A stretch of 64,000 bases of DNA from Merluccius polli (lineage: Eukaryota > Chordata > Actinopteri > Gadiformes > Merlucciidae). This document shows positions 1-12,800 of this stretch, in pieces (positions within the stretch are counted from its first letter, which is position 1; every line of letters starts with the position of its first letter). The notes under the pieces are model-generated. The model ran no database searches and had not been told where the DNA came from. It saw only the letters and a list, made by a program, of their open reading frames with translations. The translations under genes were made by a program, and so were the position numbers. Where the stretch lies: NCBI GenBank assembly GCA_030340625.1, contig JAOPHQ010005136.1, positions 82,501 to 146,500 of the forward strand. The letters run 5' to 3'.

Positions 1-110
1 CACATCACCTTTTGGTATGGGCTCAGCTCGCTTCGAATCCAAGCGAGTGGAGTGGAGTCGAGCCAAGCCGGTACCATGCGGTGGAAAAGGGGCTACTGGC
101 GATTAGGCGA
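1..110. repeat. possible end of a fish DNA-transposon-like repeat
   Basis: The first ~110 bases contain imperfect palindromes built on TGGTAT/GGTACC, GCTCG and GAGTCGAGCC, ending in GTGGAAAAG. This resembles the terminal part of short non-autonomous hAT-like repeats in fish genomes (recalled resemblance). Only one end is in the window, so neither the family nor a target duplication can be shown. Confidence 0.3.
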
Positions 111-502
111 TAGGGACCAGGCGGGAAGGCGTCGCAGACGAGCCAACAACTCATAGCGTAGCCCCCCCACTTATTTTCATATCGTCGCGGGCGACTACTA
201 TGAATAGAGACGCCATACAAGGAGCAGCGGGGAGTTGGAGTTCCAACGAAGTTGTAAGGATGTCTGCTGCCATGACTGTTGTTGTGTGGGTTGATGGTTG
301 TCATGTGTGTGTGTGTGCGCGTGTGTGGGTGTGCGCGGGTGAGTGTGTGTGTGTGTGTGTGTGAGAACCAAAAGGGGAGCCGCGTGGAAGAAATTCCCCC
401 CAGACTGAGCAGGGCTGTGATAGATTGAGACAGAAAGGATGGATGGGTGGAGGATATAGGCAGCCCCTAACACCGACAGAGAAATCAACAACAGTCACAC
501 AA

Positions 503-534
<32 letters not shown>

Positions 535-1361
535 GTCAGAACCCATGACCCCCCATGACAGGGTGGACATGTGATTCCCTTTCACTGTTCCACCGCTGAG
601 CTGTTGTGATTGGTCCCCCACCAGACAGTGAGACAGAGGCATGCACAGTCTCAGATGTCCCCTGTGTGGAAAGCAGCTGAGATTCGAGAGCAATCAAAAC
701 ACAATCCATTAGACGCACGTAATTATGTAATTTATAAGTCACATCACTACTGCTTATCGGATCGCAAACCAGGTCATCAACGCATCGGTCTGAAACTTTC
801 TTAAACTCATTTTGAGTGTCATTTAACTACCCCTTATAGGCAGTAAATAAGATATGGGTCAAGAGACACTGAGGCGTCAACCCAGAGGTCGGGCGCGGAA
901 AAGTATATCCTGCTTCCTCCTCTCCTCTCCTCTCCTCTCCTCTCCTCTCATCTAATCTCCTCTCCTGTACTCTTCTCCTCTCCTTTCCTCCCCCACCTTC
1001 CTCTGCTCTCCTCTCCTCTGTTACTTGCCCCAGCTGGGATTCATGAGACAGAAGGACAGGATCTAATGGGCTGCATGAATGGAGCAAGCACGGAACAAGC
1101 ATTAGTGCTGGCTGGCGATATTAGGTTTCAGAGACAGATGTCTGGAAGAGGACTGAGGGTGGGAGAAGTGGTGGTGGGGGGGGGGGGGTCTCTTTTCCGA
1201 CTGCAATCACCCGCAGTCGTGCCCTAAGATAGGTCCAAGTTGGGCCCACATTGCAAAGCAAATTGCTGCCCTAGTCATGACCCCCCCCCCCCATCAACCA
1301 GCGTTATCTTGATCGCAATTTCACACAACTACCCCACAAGGCTATTTTTAATATTGCATGT

Positions 1362-1420
1362 TGGTGTGTGTGTGTGTGTGAGAGAGTGTGTCACTGACAT
1401 AAAAATAAGGTCTATGTGTG

Positions 1421-1506
<86 letters not shown>

Positions 1507-1615
1507 TGTGTGTGAGTGTGTCACTGACATACAAATAAGGTCTGTGTGTGTTAGTGTGTGTGTGTGTTGCTGACATAAAAATAAGGTCTGTGTGTGTGTA
1601 TGAGTGTGTGTGTAT

Positions 1616-1700
<85 letters not shown>

Positions 1701-1813
1701 TGTGTGTGAGTGTGTCACTGATCTACAAATAAGGTCTGTGTGTGTTAGTGTTTGTGTGTGTCGCTGACATAAAAATAAGGTCTGTGTGTGTGAGTATGAG
1801 TGTGTCTGAGTGT

Positions 1814-1865
<52 letters not shown>

Positions 1866-1870
1866 ATATG
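1362..1870. repeat. compound GT minisatellite with higher-order units
   Basis: Long GT runs (1,424-1,500, 1,617-1,694, 1,818-1,862) alternate with a fixed spacer of the form AAGAGTGTGTGTGAGTGTGTC, then CTGA(C/T)(A/C)TA(A/C)AAATAAGGTCT, then a GT-rich stretch with TTAGTG. The spacer recurs at about 1,381, 1,501 and 1,695, with shorter CTGACATAAAAATAAGGTCT copies at about 1,569 and 1,765. The two larger units are about 194 bp apart. The array lies inside an intron and has no coding capacity. Confidence 0.85.
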
Positions 1871-2151
1871 TGGATGTTGGGGGTGTGGTAGGGATTTAAT
1901 TTGCTTTGAAATACTGATCTGGGTTCAGGGTATGTCAGTGAGGCATGCTGTTATGTGCCATGTGCGTATGAAGAGTGCGTGTGCGCATGCGTGCTGTGCG
2001 TGTCCGTGGGTAAAAAAAGGCAACAGGTGTGGGAATGTAGCAGCTCTGTTCTTTCACTGGCTCCCTTCATCATCCAGCAAACAAACGAGAGAAAACCTCA
2101 CAGATCCGGCCGTTGCCTGGGGAGCTGGTGGCTACATCCTCTGCACTTTTT

Positions 2152-2362
2152 GGCCAACTTTCAGTCACACGGCTGAACCAGTGCCTACCAAATATAAATG
2201 TGTTTGTGTGTGTGTGCGCATGTGTGTGTGTGCGTGTGTGTTTTAGAAAGGTGTGACGGGAAATGACTGGGAGGTTTGGCATGAAATGAGTGGGAAAAAC
2301 TAAATAGTGAAACCAGCCAGGCCAACTTTTATCCACATGGCTGAACCAGTGCCTATCAAATA

Positions 2363-2406
<44 letters not shown>

Positions 2407-2513
2407 CACGCACATGTGTGCGCGTGCGTGCGTGTGCGTGCGTGCGTGTTTTAGAAAGGTGTGGCGGGAAATGACTGGGAGGTTTGGCATGAAATGAGCG
2501 GGAAAAACTAAAC
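2152..2513. repeat. two-copy direct tandem duplication of about 170-190 bp
   Basis: Copy 1 (about 2,152-2,304) and copy 2 (about 2,321-2,513) both run from GGCCAACTTT through GGCTGAACCAGTGCCTA and CAAATATA, then a GT/GC repeat, then TTTTAGAAAGGTGTG and GGAAATGACTGGGAGG, ending at GGGAAAAACTAAA. They differ by scattered substitutions and by GT-run length, so the duplication is not very recent or has been diverging through the microsatellite. Confidence 0.85.
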
Positions 2514-4319
2514 AGTCAACTGGGGAAAAGGCAAAAGAGATTATGGGGGATGATAACATCATTGCATTATTGTAATAGGCCACTTGCCATGGAAAAACAT
2601 CCAACTGTTTCAGAGGATTAACCGAAACCCGGGCAGTGTTAACAGTGGGGGGGGGGCTAATATCGCTCTCATCACGCTCCCTGAGACGGCCGGAGGCTCT
2701 CATGTCATCGCATGGAGATGTCATACACTCCCATGACAGATCCCTCTCCATCCACTGGCCTGTGAAAGCCACCGGCCATGAGATAATTGTCTTCATCTTC
2801 AACGTTTTCAATCACTGTGTGTGTGTGTGTGTGTGTGTGTGTTTAGTGGAGGTTGAAAAAAAAGGATACAGTCGCCTAGTGTTGTGTTGAGTTTTACATG
2901 CCTTGTGGGAAATGTATGCACATTGCTGCAATGCGCAGTGCAACCGTCCCGACGCTGTTGAATAAGACGCCATAAAGGGAAAACTAGCAAACTGGAGAAC
3001 TTGCTCGTTTGAGAACTCTTCTTTGAGACTACAGTCGTATCGTATAGGCTACTCTTGCTTGGCTCCTCCATAAAGATACTGTCATACAGTCCCATCGCTA
3101 GGTGTTGCTGCTGCTTCATGGCGCTAGTCGGCATTTACTTGTGTCAATGCAAATGCACAGCGAAGGGGGGCCCGCCGGAGCTAAGGTCAGGAGCTTGACC
3201 TCAGGATCGGTCAGGGAGCGTTAGGTTGGAGACTAGGGGGAAGGTTGTGGGCTGTGGAGAGGAGGACGTTGAATGGCTACGCGGGAGTTGGATATAAGAA
3301 CTAGAGACGACGGAAGAATAAATATGTTATAGCGTGTAAAGATCGATGTAATTCACAGAAGGAATAATGGGTTCGCTATTTATGGAAAAGGGATTATTTG
3401 GTACACAAAGTATACATCTGCGCCTTTTGCCTGTCGATGGATCGCCTTTGTATCGCCCGTCTATCTCTATTCTCTCCGCACGCAATCGATTTCTCCTTTG
3501 TCTGTCTTCACTTTTTCCGCTTGTGTTAGAGAGGCCTTCTGCGGTCTAAAACTCGGTGTGTTTTCTAGTTAGCCTCCCTCTCCCTCCACCTAGAGCTCAC
3601 GCCTGAGCCCTGCACTTTGTCTTTTCTCCACTGGATCAACACTTCACGTCTTGATCGTTTCATTCCTTCCAATCCTCCAACCTTCGCTGGTGCAGAATGC
3701 CAGCCATGGCCAGCAGCAGCAGCAGCAGCAGCATTCAGCACATTTCCACACACATATTAGAAATATCTCCAGAAAATGAGAAATACCACATAATACGAGT
3801 CATCAAACTAACAATAAAGGCAGCAGGGCCTTGGGCAACGCTCAAGAGGTTGGAAAAAAAAACCTGATGAACCTCCGAGACTGAAATGTTGAAGTCTCGT
3901 TGAGTGGATATGAGGGAGCGAGCAACAGTCCCTGAGAGGTCCAAGGCTGGTTGGAAAGGTTTTCATTCACACACTGCTCGTATTGCTCCTGTTGGACAAG
4001 GGAGCCGTGCGCTGGGCACGCACGTAAAAGCAGTCGAAACGAACGGACAGCGCCGCCCGCGCCGCCGCTACGCTCCGGTTTCGAGACCCTCTCACCTCCC
4101 CCCCCCCCCCCTTTGTACCGCTCCCTTGTTCCCTTTTCTCTACGCACTTCAGTGCCACCGCTTTTTCATTCCCTCCGCACACCTCAGTCACACCGGGAGT
4201 GGCGAAACCCTCGACGTGTCCCGTTGAAGGGCTTAACTGTGTTCATTCATCCTAAATATAGCCCTCCGCTCCTGGCAGCTCCCTGCCGTGGCTGTGGGGA
4301 AACGTTACACACACCGACC

Positions 4320-4364
<45 letters not shown>

Positions 4365-4583
4365 CTCAGTTTCCCTCCAAGTGAGAATCAGGACACGGCC
4401 AGGTTTGCTTAGCCTGGCACTGGCCTGGACCGGCCCAGGTCACGTCTGGCCGAACCATGCCAAGCACCTGATTGTAGGCGTACAACAACAGGGCTTTTAG
4501 CTCATAGCACGAAGGTGTTAATTCCCTCTGCTTCTCCGGGGGAGGAAAAATATTACAGCTCTTCTCTTCTCGTTTCTCTCGTT

Positions 4584-4635
<52 letters not shown>

Positions 4636-5169
4636 AAGCAACTCTTTATCCTGAACCAGGGGCACAATGGTCTCCCTCATTCAGTCCCGGTACAGTACAT
4701 CCTGCATGAGCACCTCAAGGACAACTGGGCCACGCTATTGGCTATTCAGCAATTCATCCTCGGCGCGCGCGGCATACCGATAACGCCTCGCGGTCTAGAC
4801 ACGTGTTTCTACCCGGTGCCCCCGCGGATTCTCCGTTCAGTGACCTTCGTTCTTTTTTTTTCCCGAAGACGCCATTGGCCTCGGCTACCGTTAAATTCGC
4901 CACGCCAAATATCTGCGACGGTTTCCCTGAAAGCTCGCGCTGCTGAGCGTCTGCTTTGCATCCGCGGTGCAGCTCCGCACCACAGGGATACGGTGTAGAA
5001 AAAAGCAAATTGCCCGACTAAAAGTCGAGGGACACATCCATAGGAATATATCTATAGGAGATAGGGAAGGCTGCATGCTGGGGAAGAAAAACGTTATGAC
5101 CAGGATGTCCGCTTTATTTGCTGAAGGCGAAGAAAGAACAGGGAAGCTTTCAGAGCACAACGGAGGAGT

Positions 5170-5219
<50 letters not shown>

Positions 5220-5577
5220 TCGTAAATAAACATGAGTCAGAGATTATCCTTGGTCCAGACAGCCAGGCCGCATCTTAAAATATACCAATTTCCTTGTTCC
5301 AGGCCCAAGGACAGCAGAGCCTACAAAAAACCCATACCTCAGTGGTTCCTTATTCATGCCATTCTTGAAATATATATATAACCACCATAACCATTTAAAT
5401 AGCTATCAAGTACTGTTGTGCACCTATAGACAGTGCAGTGAGCATTACGGCCATGTAAATCCTAATATCAGCCTACATTGAGCATATATTAAGGGGTTCA
5501 TTATTCTGTTAGTTAGCAGTTAATACCTCATTTGAATTTTAACTGGATGACTGTAATGTGACTGTGTTAGGATTTTG

Positions 5578-5613
<36 letters not shown>

Positions 5614-7966
5614 GTTATTATTATTATTAAATACAATTGAGTACGTTTATGATACTATGTGTATCATGAATGTACTTTGTGTGTGCATGTGCATATGTGT
5701 GTGTGTGTGTGTGTGTGTGTGCGTGCGCGCATGGATGTGTGTGTCCACCCCAGATCTACAACACCATTCTGCCTACCTAGCAATTTTGTTTCTGTTACAA
5801 ATCTATAAAATCAATCAAACTGGATTTTATGTGCTGTCCTTGCTCCACGGTTCTGAGGGTGTCTGGTTCAAACTGACTCTCTCACTCACACACACACACA
5901 CACGCACACGCACACGCACACACACACACACACACACACTCACAGCTTGACTCACTGGTCATTACTGGATGAGACACACACTCTACCTCTCTGTATGGTG
6001 GGCTCAGGAAGACACTCTCAAATTACTTTTTCTGCATTTTCAATACCAAAAGCAATTCATCACAACCAATCACCTGTCAGCATGTGACCTCATCACAATC
6101 TGGGCCATGGCATGAATAGACATGTTCTGACCTTTGCTTCTTCTTCTGGCCTACAATAGCGAAACTCAGTAACAAATCTTAACATACAACTGTCCTATGC
6201 ACGAAAAAGGACTCCTTTCGATACAAATGTACTATGCACTGGTTGGTTTTTATATTGCCATGTGGCTAATTCATATGTTATATGTCTGGTCACAGTAGTC
6301 TGCAATATAACATTCATCATGCAATCGTTTCCCAGTGAGTTCCACGCATTGTTCATCGAACTTCATATAAAACTACGATAAAGAATAATACAAAAATGTG
6401 TGGTGGGTGAGAAAGTCTAAGACGTGCGTCAACGTGCAGAGACTTGGGGCTGACATTCCCCGCTGCTTTTGATTGGCAGTCGAGATGATTCTCCATCCGT
6501 CCTCGTCCACCTGCTTTCATTTTCCCTCTTTTTCCCCCGTCATCTCCTCAGGTGTAATAGCCGAAGAATAAGGGATGAAATAAATAAATAACTCACCGCC
6601 TGAAGCTAGGAGGACAGACTGCAGATAACGCCATCGAACTCAACGGATGCACGTGTTGGTACTTCACTCCTTCGCCGTTTAAAAAAAGATTTCACAAGCT
6701 TGTATGCTAAATATGGATGTTTAATTAAGGTAGGTAGGAAGGTACACACAATAGGGGAAGGGTAGCGTCATATCTGAGCAGTGAGCAGCAGGCAACCAAA
6801 ACTAACACAGCATGTAATAGTGTCTACTCTCAGACATGAAATGTCTTCACCAAGTGAAGCCAAGTGGCCAACAATGTGCTTCTTATATGTCTTATGTCCT
6901 GATAAATGTTTGGCCAGTAAAGGTTTTCGGCCTGTTCTCCAACAATATTAAAACAGAGATCATAAGCCAGGCCAAGGCAAAGATCGTTTTAGGACAACTC
7001 AGCCTACAGCGTACAATACTGGGTCTCGTCTTGCAAGGACTGGCTTTTCTCCTGAGTGCAGGACAGTGCACATTAAACCATCTAGAAAGCAGAGTGGTGA
7101 GGTCCGTCTTGTGGTTATATAGAGTGCCATGAGATTTAAAGGGGAACACATTCACCCAGAAATAGAGATACCCAGCATGGCGACTTGACAAAAGCATTAA
7201 TTTAGGCCGGCTGTGGTGTGAGTGCTGCCTTCTTTTTTTTTTTTTTTTTTTTTTTTGGACGACCCAATAAACTGTAGGTCGCGTCCTGTGAGCTTTGACC
7301 GGCGCCCTTCACCAAGGTAACGAAAATCAATCTCGTTTTCTTTTTTCTTTTTTTTTTACTCGCGAGTGATTTGTGCCAAGCAGTCCGTCCAAGGCCCGTT
7401 AATGTTTATTAGTTTGAGTCTCTGCGGTAAATTGAAGCCAGGTCTTCAATACACGGATGAACACGGGGGGAAAAAAAAACAACATAAATTCAATTCCATC
7501 ATCTCCCCTTATTTTTTAACGTTTTCTAGAAGGTCGGGAAGGAGATGAACGCGTGAAGTTCACGCCGTTTATGTTCACAAACGTTGACGCTCAACGTCTC
7601 TTTATTATTCTCCCTGTAGTTTCTTTTACTCCTCCTTGGCAGTGATCTCTTGCTGGGGGGGGGGGGGGGCGAGAGCACGGAGGACTTTTTGTCCATTGTG
7701 CCACCGGCCAAACGGTTATCAATGGGACCCTTCAGTAAGACCCTCACCTTCACTGATTGAAGCGTCGTTTTCCCGCTCTCGACGAGCACACTGAGCCTAT
7801 TGATGTGCCCCGTGCCACCGTAACTCTGCGCTGCCCTTTTTTTTTTTTTACTGGCCGAGACCTGAAGGCCCCCCGTTGCAATATACAGAGCGAGTATCGG
7901 CTTGCCCTGCGCTAAGGGTGACCGGAGAACACGCGCACGCGCATACACGCGTCCACGCAGACACAC

Positions 7967-8000
<34 letters not shown>

Positions 8001-8359
8001 CCGGGAAAAGGACACAAATAAATTATACAATTTTGGTTATTCGCATATTGCTCTCTCGGTGTGAAATTGTTCAACCGAATGACACACGGGCAGGCGGTGG
8101 TTTTAACACCGCATCTTCTCCCAGATAAATACGAGGCTTTGAGGCCATAAGCAGCGCTCACATCTTCAACGCGGTCGTGTACCGGCGCCGACGGAGAGTG
8201 CGTTTGAAGGGTCCACCAATCACGGCGACACGCATCCATGAATACCATGCATAAAACGGGCGCCATTAAACTGACTTCAATGTGGATGTTTCTTTGGGTG
8301 AGATGAAAAAAAAGGGCCCTTCCTGACGGCATCCTGACATATTGGGGGCAGAGATTGGC

Positions 8360-8413
<54 letters not shown>

Positions 8414-9086
8414 AAGTGAAAAGAAAAAGAAAATGACAGAGAAAAGGAAGAGGAGGCATGACAGTGAGTAAGCAAGTAAGTGAAGTGAGTGAAAGGTGAA
8501 AGGGTGAGAAAGGAGAGATCGAAATATGGGAGGGGGGGGGAAGAGCAGAGAGCCGAAAAGAGAAAAAGGGAGAGGAGGGAGAGATGAAGACTGTGGGGAG
8601 AAGGAGCAGGAAGGACGGATAAAGACAGAGAGCATGTACGGCGAGGGTGAGTGAGTAAGGTGAAGAAAGAGAGAGAGAGACAGACACAGAGACAGAGAAA
8701 GGAGAGTGTAGTGTATAGTAGGGGAAGTGAAGATGTGCGCTTATAAAAGCTGGGGGGGGGATAGAACCATGTCGCCCCGGCTCCCCGGCCAATTACCGAC
8801 ACACACATTGATTCATCGGGGCGACAGAGTGTGGCGAACACAAGCTCGGGCGAGTCAGTCGCAAACAGTCACCGGACTGAGGCATTAATCTCACAGAGGC
8901 GTTGCTGGGACTGCAAAGCTCTGAACCTGCTCTAAACTGATTCAGCATCAATTCACCAGAAATAGAATCTGACTGTTTAGTGTGTGTGTGTGTGTGTGAC
9001 TGTGTGTGTCTGTGTGTGTAGGTGTGTGTGTGTATGTAAAAACCATTATCAAGCGAGGGGAGGGCAAAGGGGGTGAGGGAGGTTAC

Positions 9087-9858
9087 CTGTAGATCAAAGA
9101 ACTTGCTGTATCTTCGGTAGACGATGTGGGAGGTGTTGTCGGAGTAGGTGACATTGATGAGATAAACCTGCCGGGAGGGAAAGGAAAAGTAGAGTTCAGT
9201 TAGAAGATGCATATTTCCCTCTGTATCTCTGTAAACGTACATGATGTGTGCATGGCACTCATTTTCACACATACTCACTCACACACACACACACACCCTC
9301 CCTCGCTGTAATACACACACACACACACACACACACCCTCCCTCGCTGTAATACACACACACACACACACACACAAACACCATCCCTGTTGTAATAATAA
9401 TAATCATAATTCATTGCATTTATATAGCGCTTTTCAAGACACCCAAAGCGCTTTACATAGTGTGTGTGTGTGTGTGTGGGGGGGGATATGACACCTCATC
9501 CGCTTGCACACACACATACATACACACGTACACAGACACACCTAACATGCCACGCATTCAAACACGTACACAGAAAGTCTGACCCCAAATAATGTCTGAC
9601 CATGAACAATTACTTAATACATGTCATCATCGCACACAAATGCAGACACGCTTCTTCACACATCTCCAAGAACACACACACTAGCTCAGAGACACATCCG
9701 ACCGTGAAGCAAACTTGGCCTGACGCTTCACGGATGACAACCATCTCTCACACACTCACACCTTTAAAAAAAACACATGCGACATGCTGATCTTCCACAT
9801 CTCACCCTTGGCTGCAGTGATGCGGCCTTAAGGAGCATGGGAAGACTGAAATGGAGTT

Positions 9859-9895
<37 letters not shown>

Positions 9896-12800
9896 TGTGT
9901 GTGTGTGGGGGGGGGGGGGGGGGTTTGGATGGTTAGGTATATCAACCTATATCGACAACCTCATGGCAGGGGAGGCCCATAAGACATTATTGAAATCATT
10001 TTGGAGGGTTTAATGGTTATTTTAGGGTGCGTTGAACTTGAATTACGTGACAAAATTGAAATTAGCTCCAGGTGTTTGTTTGTTTTTTAACCGCTTTGAT
10101 AAATAGGTACGAGAGAGTGTTAATCAGGCTTATGATGCACTAAGCCAGCGATGTACTCGAACAACACAACAACGACGATTACTTTCTCCACAACTGAAAC
10201 GTACAAAAGACACACAAACGGTGCTTCACAAACACAACATAAATGTCTCTCAATCTCAAAGGAACCCCTTACATAATGACGGATGAAACAGCGTTTTCTA
10301 ACCTGCTGAGGGGTCATGTTGTACAAGTAGACCATTGCAGTTTCACAAAACAAGCGTCGCCTATTTATTTCGCTCCGTCCGTGCAGCTGAGTCTGCTGAT
10401 TTCACTCAAGACATTGAAACTCTTGGGTTGTGCTTGTAAATTCTGAATGTTTTACTGAAAACACATGATATATTTCCAATACACTTAGCTCATACATCTA
10501 TAGCACGGATGCGGGATGAACCTGAAGGTTCCCCAACTGCAAGTAGTTCAAGTCAACTGTAGCCACGAGCCAATTGTTTACACCCTCCAACAACATCCTC
10601 TAGCCTCCACTCCCTCAGAACAAGAATGACAGCAAATGAAAGGTCGCCGGGTAATGTTAGCAGCGGTAGGAAAGCTCGAAACCAAAGGATGTTGAAGCAA
10701 AACCCGGGTGGGGGGGGGGGGTGGGCGACATCTACTGCCTGCTGGTCATGATTGGAGGAACGTCCACTCCCATGGAAACACAGCCTCTGGCGTGGCTAAC
10801 AGCAGATACTTCTATCTCCGGCCCGAGCCTGATGTGTTCACACTTCAACACGGTGTCACATCAAAGCTCGGCTTGGGCGGCTGATAGATAGCTGACAGTA
10901 GACACTGTTCTGCGATGGCGTGCGACGCCGCTGATTGACTCAGCTACAGTGACTGACACCGCGTTTGTCCGTACGCACGGCTCGTTCCTTTACTTTGTCT
11001 GAGGTGCGCGCAATCGAATGACTTCTAGAAAGCCTAGCGAGTCGTCGATATTGAATCGAACGCACGCGTCTCACGTCTCGCCGACGAATCCCTGTCCCTG
11101 AGTAGCCATCTTTCATTATGAAATTCTGATGAATCCCAGGAGTCGTCATAATCTAAACCGTGCTGTGGGTTGCTTAGCGGTGACACAGACGTTACAAATA
11201 TTAGGTTGAATTTATATGTCTGTAATCACACGAGCTGTGGTGTTCATAAAGCTTTCATGACTAAAGGCCACCTCATGTGACCATAGAGAGGGGGTGAAAA
11301 AAAAAAACACTTGGGCTCCAAAATTAGAGTTGAGGAATTTGTGGCCGAAGTCAAACAATATAGGCCATGAGCAGCAGATGCGTCTGTAGTGGAAACCGCA
11401 GTGGAAAACGGCAGCCATCCCCGCTCAGACAAACCACCAAAAATATAAGGCTTAAAAACATGAAGCCCTCCCCGTTCCAGAAATAGACCGTATTCTGCCA
11501 AGCACATGCGGTAAATGAATGCAGTCTGGGCTGCCTGCATTTCACTTGACAACATAAAGGGTGGTAGCAGACACCATTGTTCCTCGACTTTTGAAAAGCC
11601 GTCTGTTTGATGGGTGACGCTTATAACGCCGTGCGCTGTGGACATGTTGAAGGCGATTGTTCTTTCCAGTGATGCGTGAAAAAGCCCTGTGTGTGTGTAG
11701 GTTCTGACTCAGACTCGACTCAGACCCAGCGCTGTCGGAGCTGAAGAGACGAGACAACGTTTGGCGCATTTGGGGACACAAAAATAAAATGACTCATTCA
11801 ATGTCTGATAGAAAATACGTAATAATCTGTGGTGGTGGGATAGCTGCATAATAACACATAATCAGATGCCACAGAGAGATGAGCTGTTCGGGCTCAAGTG
11901 GCAGAAGGCGTGGTCCAATCACCACATCAGCGTTGACGCTTTTCGAAGACTTGTGTTACGAATATTAAAACAGCCAATACAAGTCATTGTCCAATGATTG
12001 CTACAAAGTGTGAAATTCGGTCTCTCGTTTTTGAGTGAACCTAAAGACAAAAGGAAAGAGCAATAAGCCAACCATTGGTTTGTCTGATTCATTCCCACGT
12101 CTTCCTAAGTTGTCGGGGTTTTGTGGTTGAGAGACTTCCTTCAAAGCGTTAACGACCGGCCTACATCTGGAAACAGGAAAGCTAAAATTGTCGCGGAGGG
12201 ATTTGGACACAATGAGGTGACAAAAGCATTATTCACTGCCTGTGACTTTATAATAACTGTAAATAATAGCTGTACACGAGAGGCAAATGACATAAGTAAT
12301 TAATGAGATCCTAGCTTACAATCATCAGTTTAAATGAATACGTAAGGGTTTGCTTCACACAAGGAATGGAAAGGACTATAGGACTGCCTTTTACAGTACA
12401 TTGTTTGTATATAAGTGTATAACATATTCAAACGCTGTGCTGTATGTTCCATAAATGCCAAGACACGAATAGCTTTACCAATGCATGTCTTGGTATGAAT
12501 ACAACATGCAGCCTATTCAGATATATGTACAGCCTATGTGTACAGGTTTGTCCTTAACTAGTACTTTATTGTACAGACTCAATGACCAGCATTTGAAGAG
12601 TCAGATTATTTGCTTGTAAAACAAAGGAGACATGCAGAGGGAGAGATATTGGGGGTGAACTCTAAGTGCCTTTTGATGATTCCTGTGTCCCAGATAGCAA
12701 AACAAAAGACCTTGTAGCCAATATCTAACAATTCCCAGGGAAGAGGCGCAACTTGAAAACAAGTCTTACTTGTACACAACAAAAAATAAAAAATCACCCA

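Larger units (their letters stand above)
1..9086 (-). other. SH3PXD2A intron 2 (partial), no coding exon recognised
   Basis: This is the part of the second SH3PXD2A intron inside the window. I searched for the next PX-domain exon of TKS5 and did not find it, so the intron extends past the left edge, which fits the very long introns of this gene in mammals. The content is mostly simple repeats: CA/GT runs near 300-360, 510-532, 1,362-1,870, 2,369-2,402, 4,320-4,362, 4,585-4,631, 5,174-5,217 and 7,970-7,999, a TTA run at 5,578-5,630, a GA run at 8,360-8,411, pentanucleotide CTCCT DNA at 915-1,020 and a short CAG run at 3,712-3,732. The long open frames here are translations of these repeats. 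GC-rich DNA near 4,740-4,990 could be regulatory, but I see no defining motif. Confidence 0.7.

Noticed and set aside
3707..3732. CAG repeat as a possible polyglutamine-coding exon
   Set aside because: Short, intronic, no flanking coding sequence or splice sites.
7526..8635. Long minus-strand open frame of 369 codons
   Set aside because: It is a translation across a GA microsatellite, homopolymers and a CA repeat with no conserved domain. It lies in a SH3PXD2A intron.
10722..10760. Second CTCF-like motif (complement CCAGCAGGCAG...)
   Set aside because: The core GGGGGC/GGTGGC part of the consensus is not matched.
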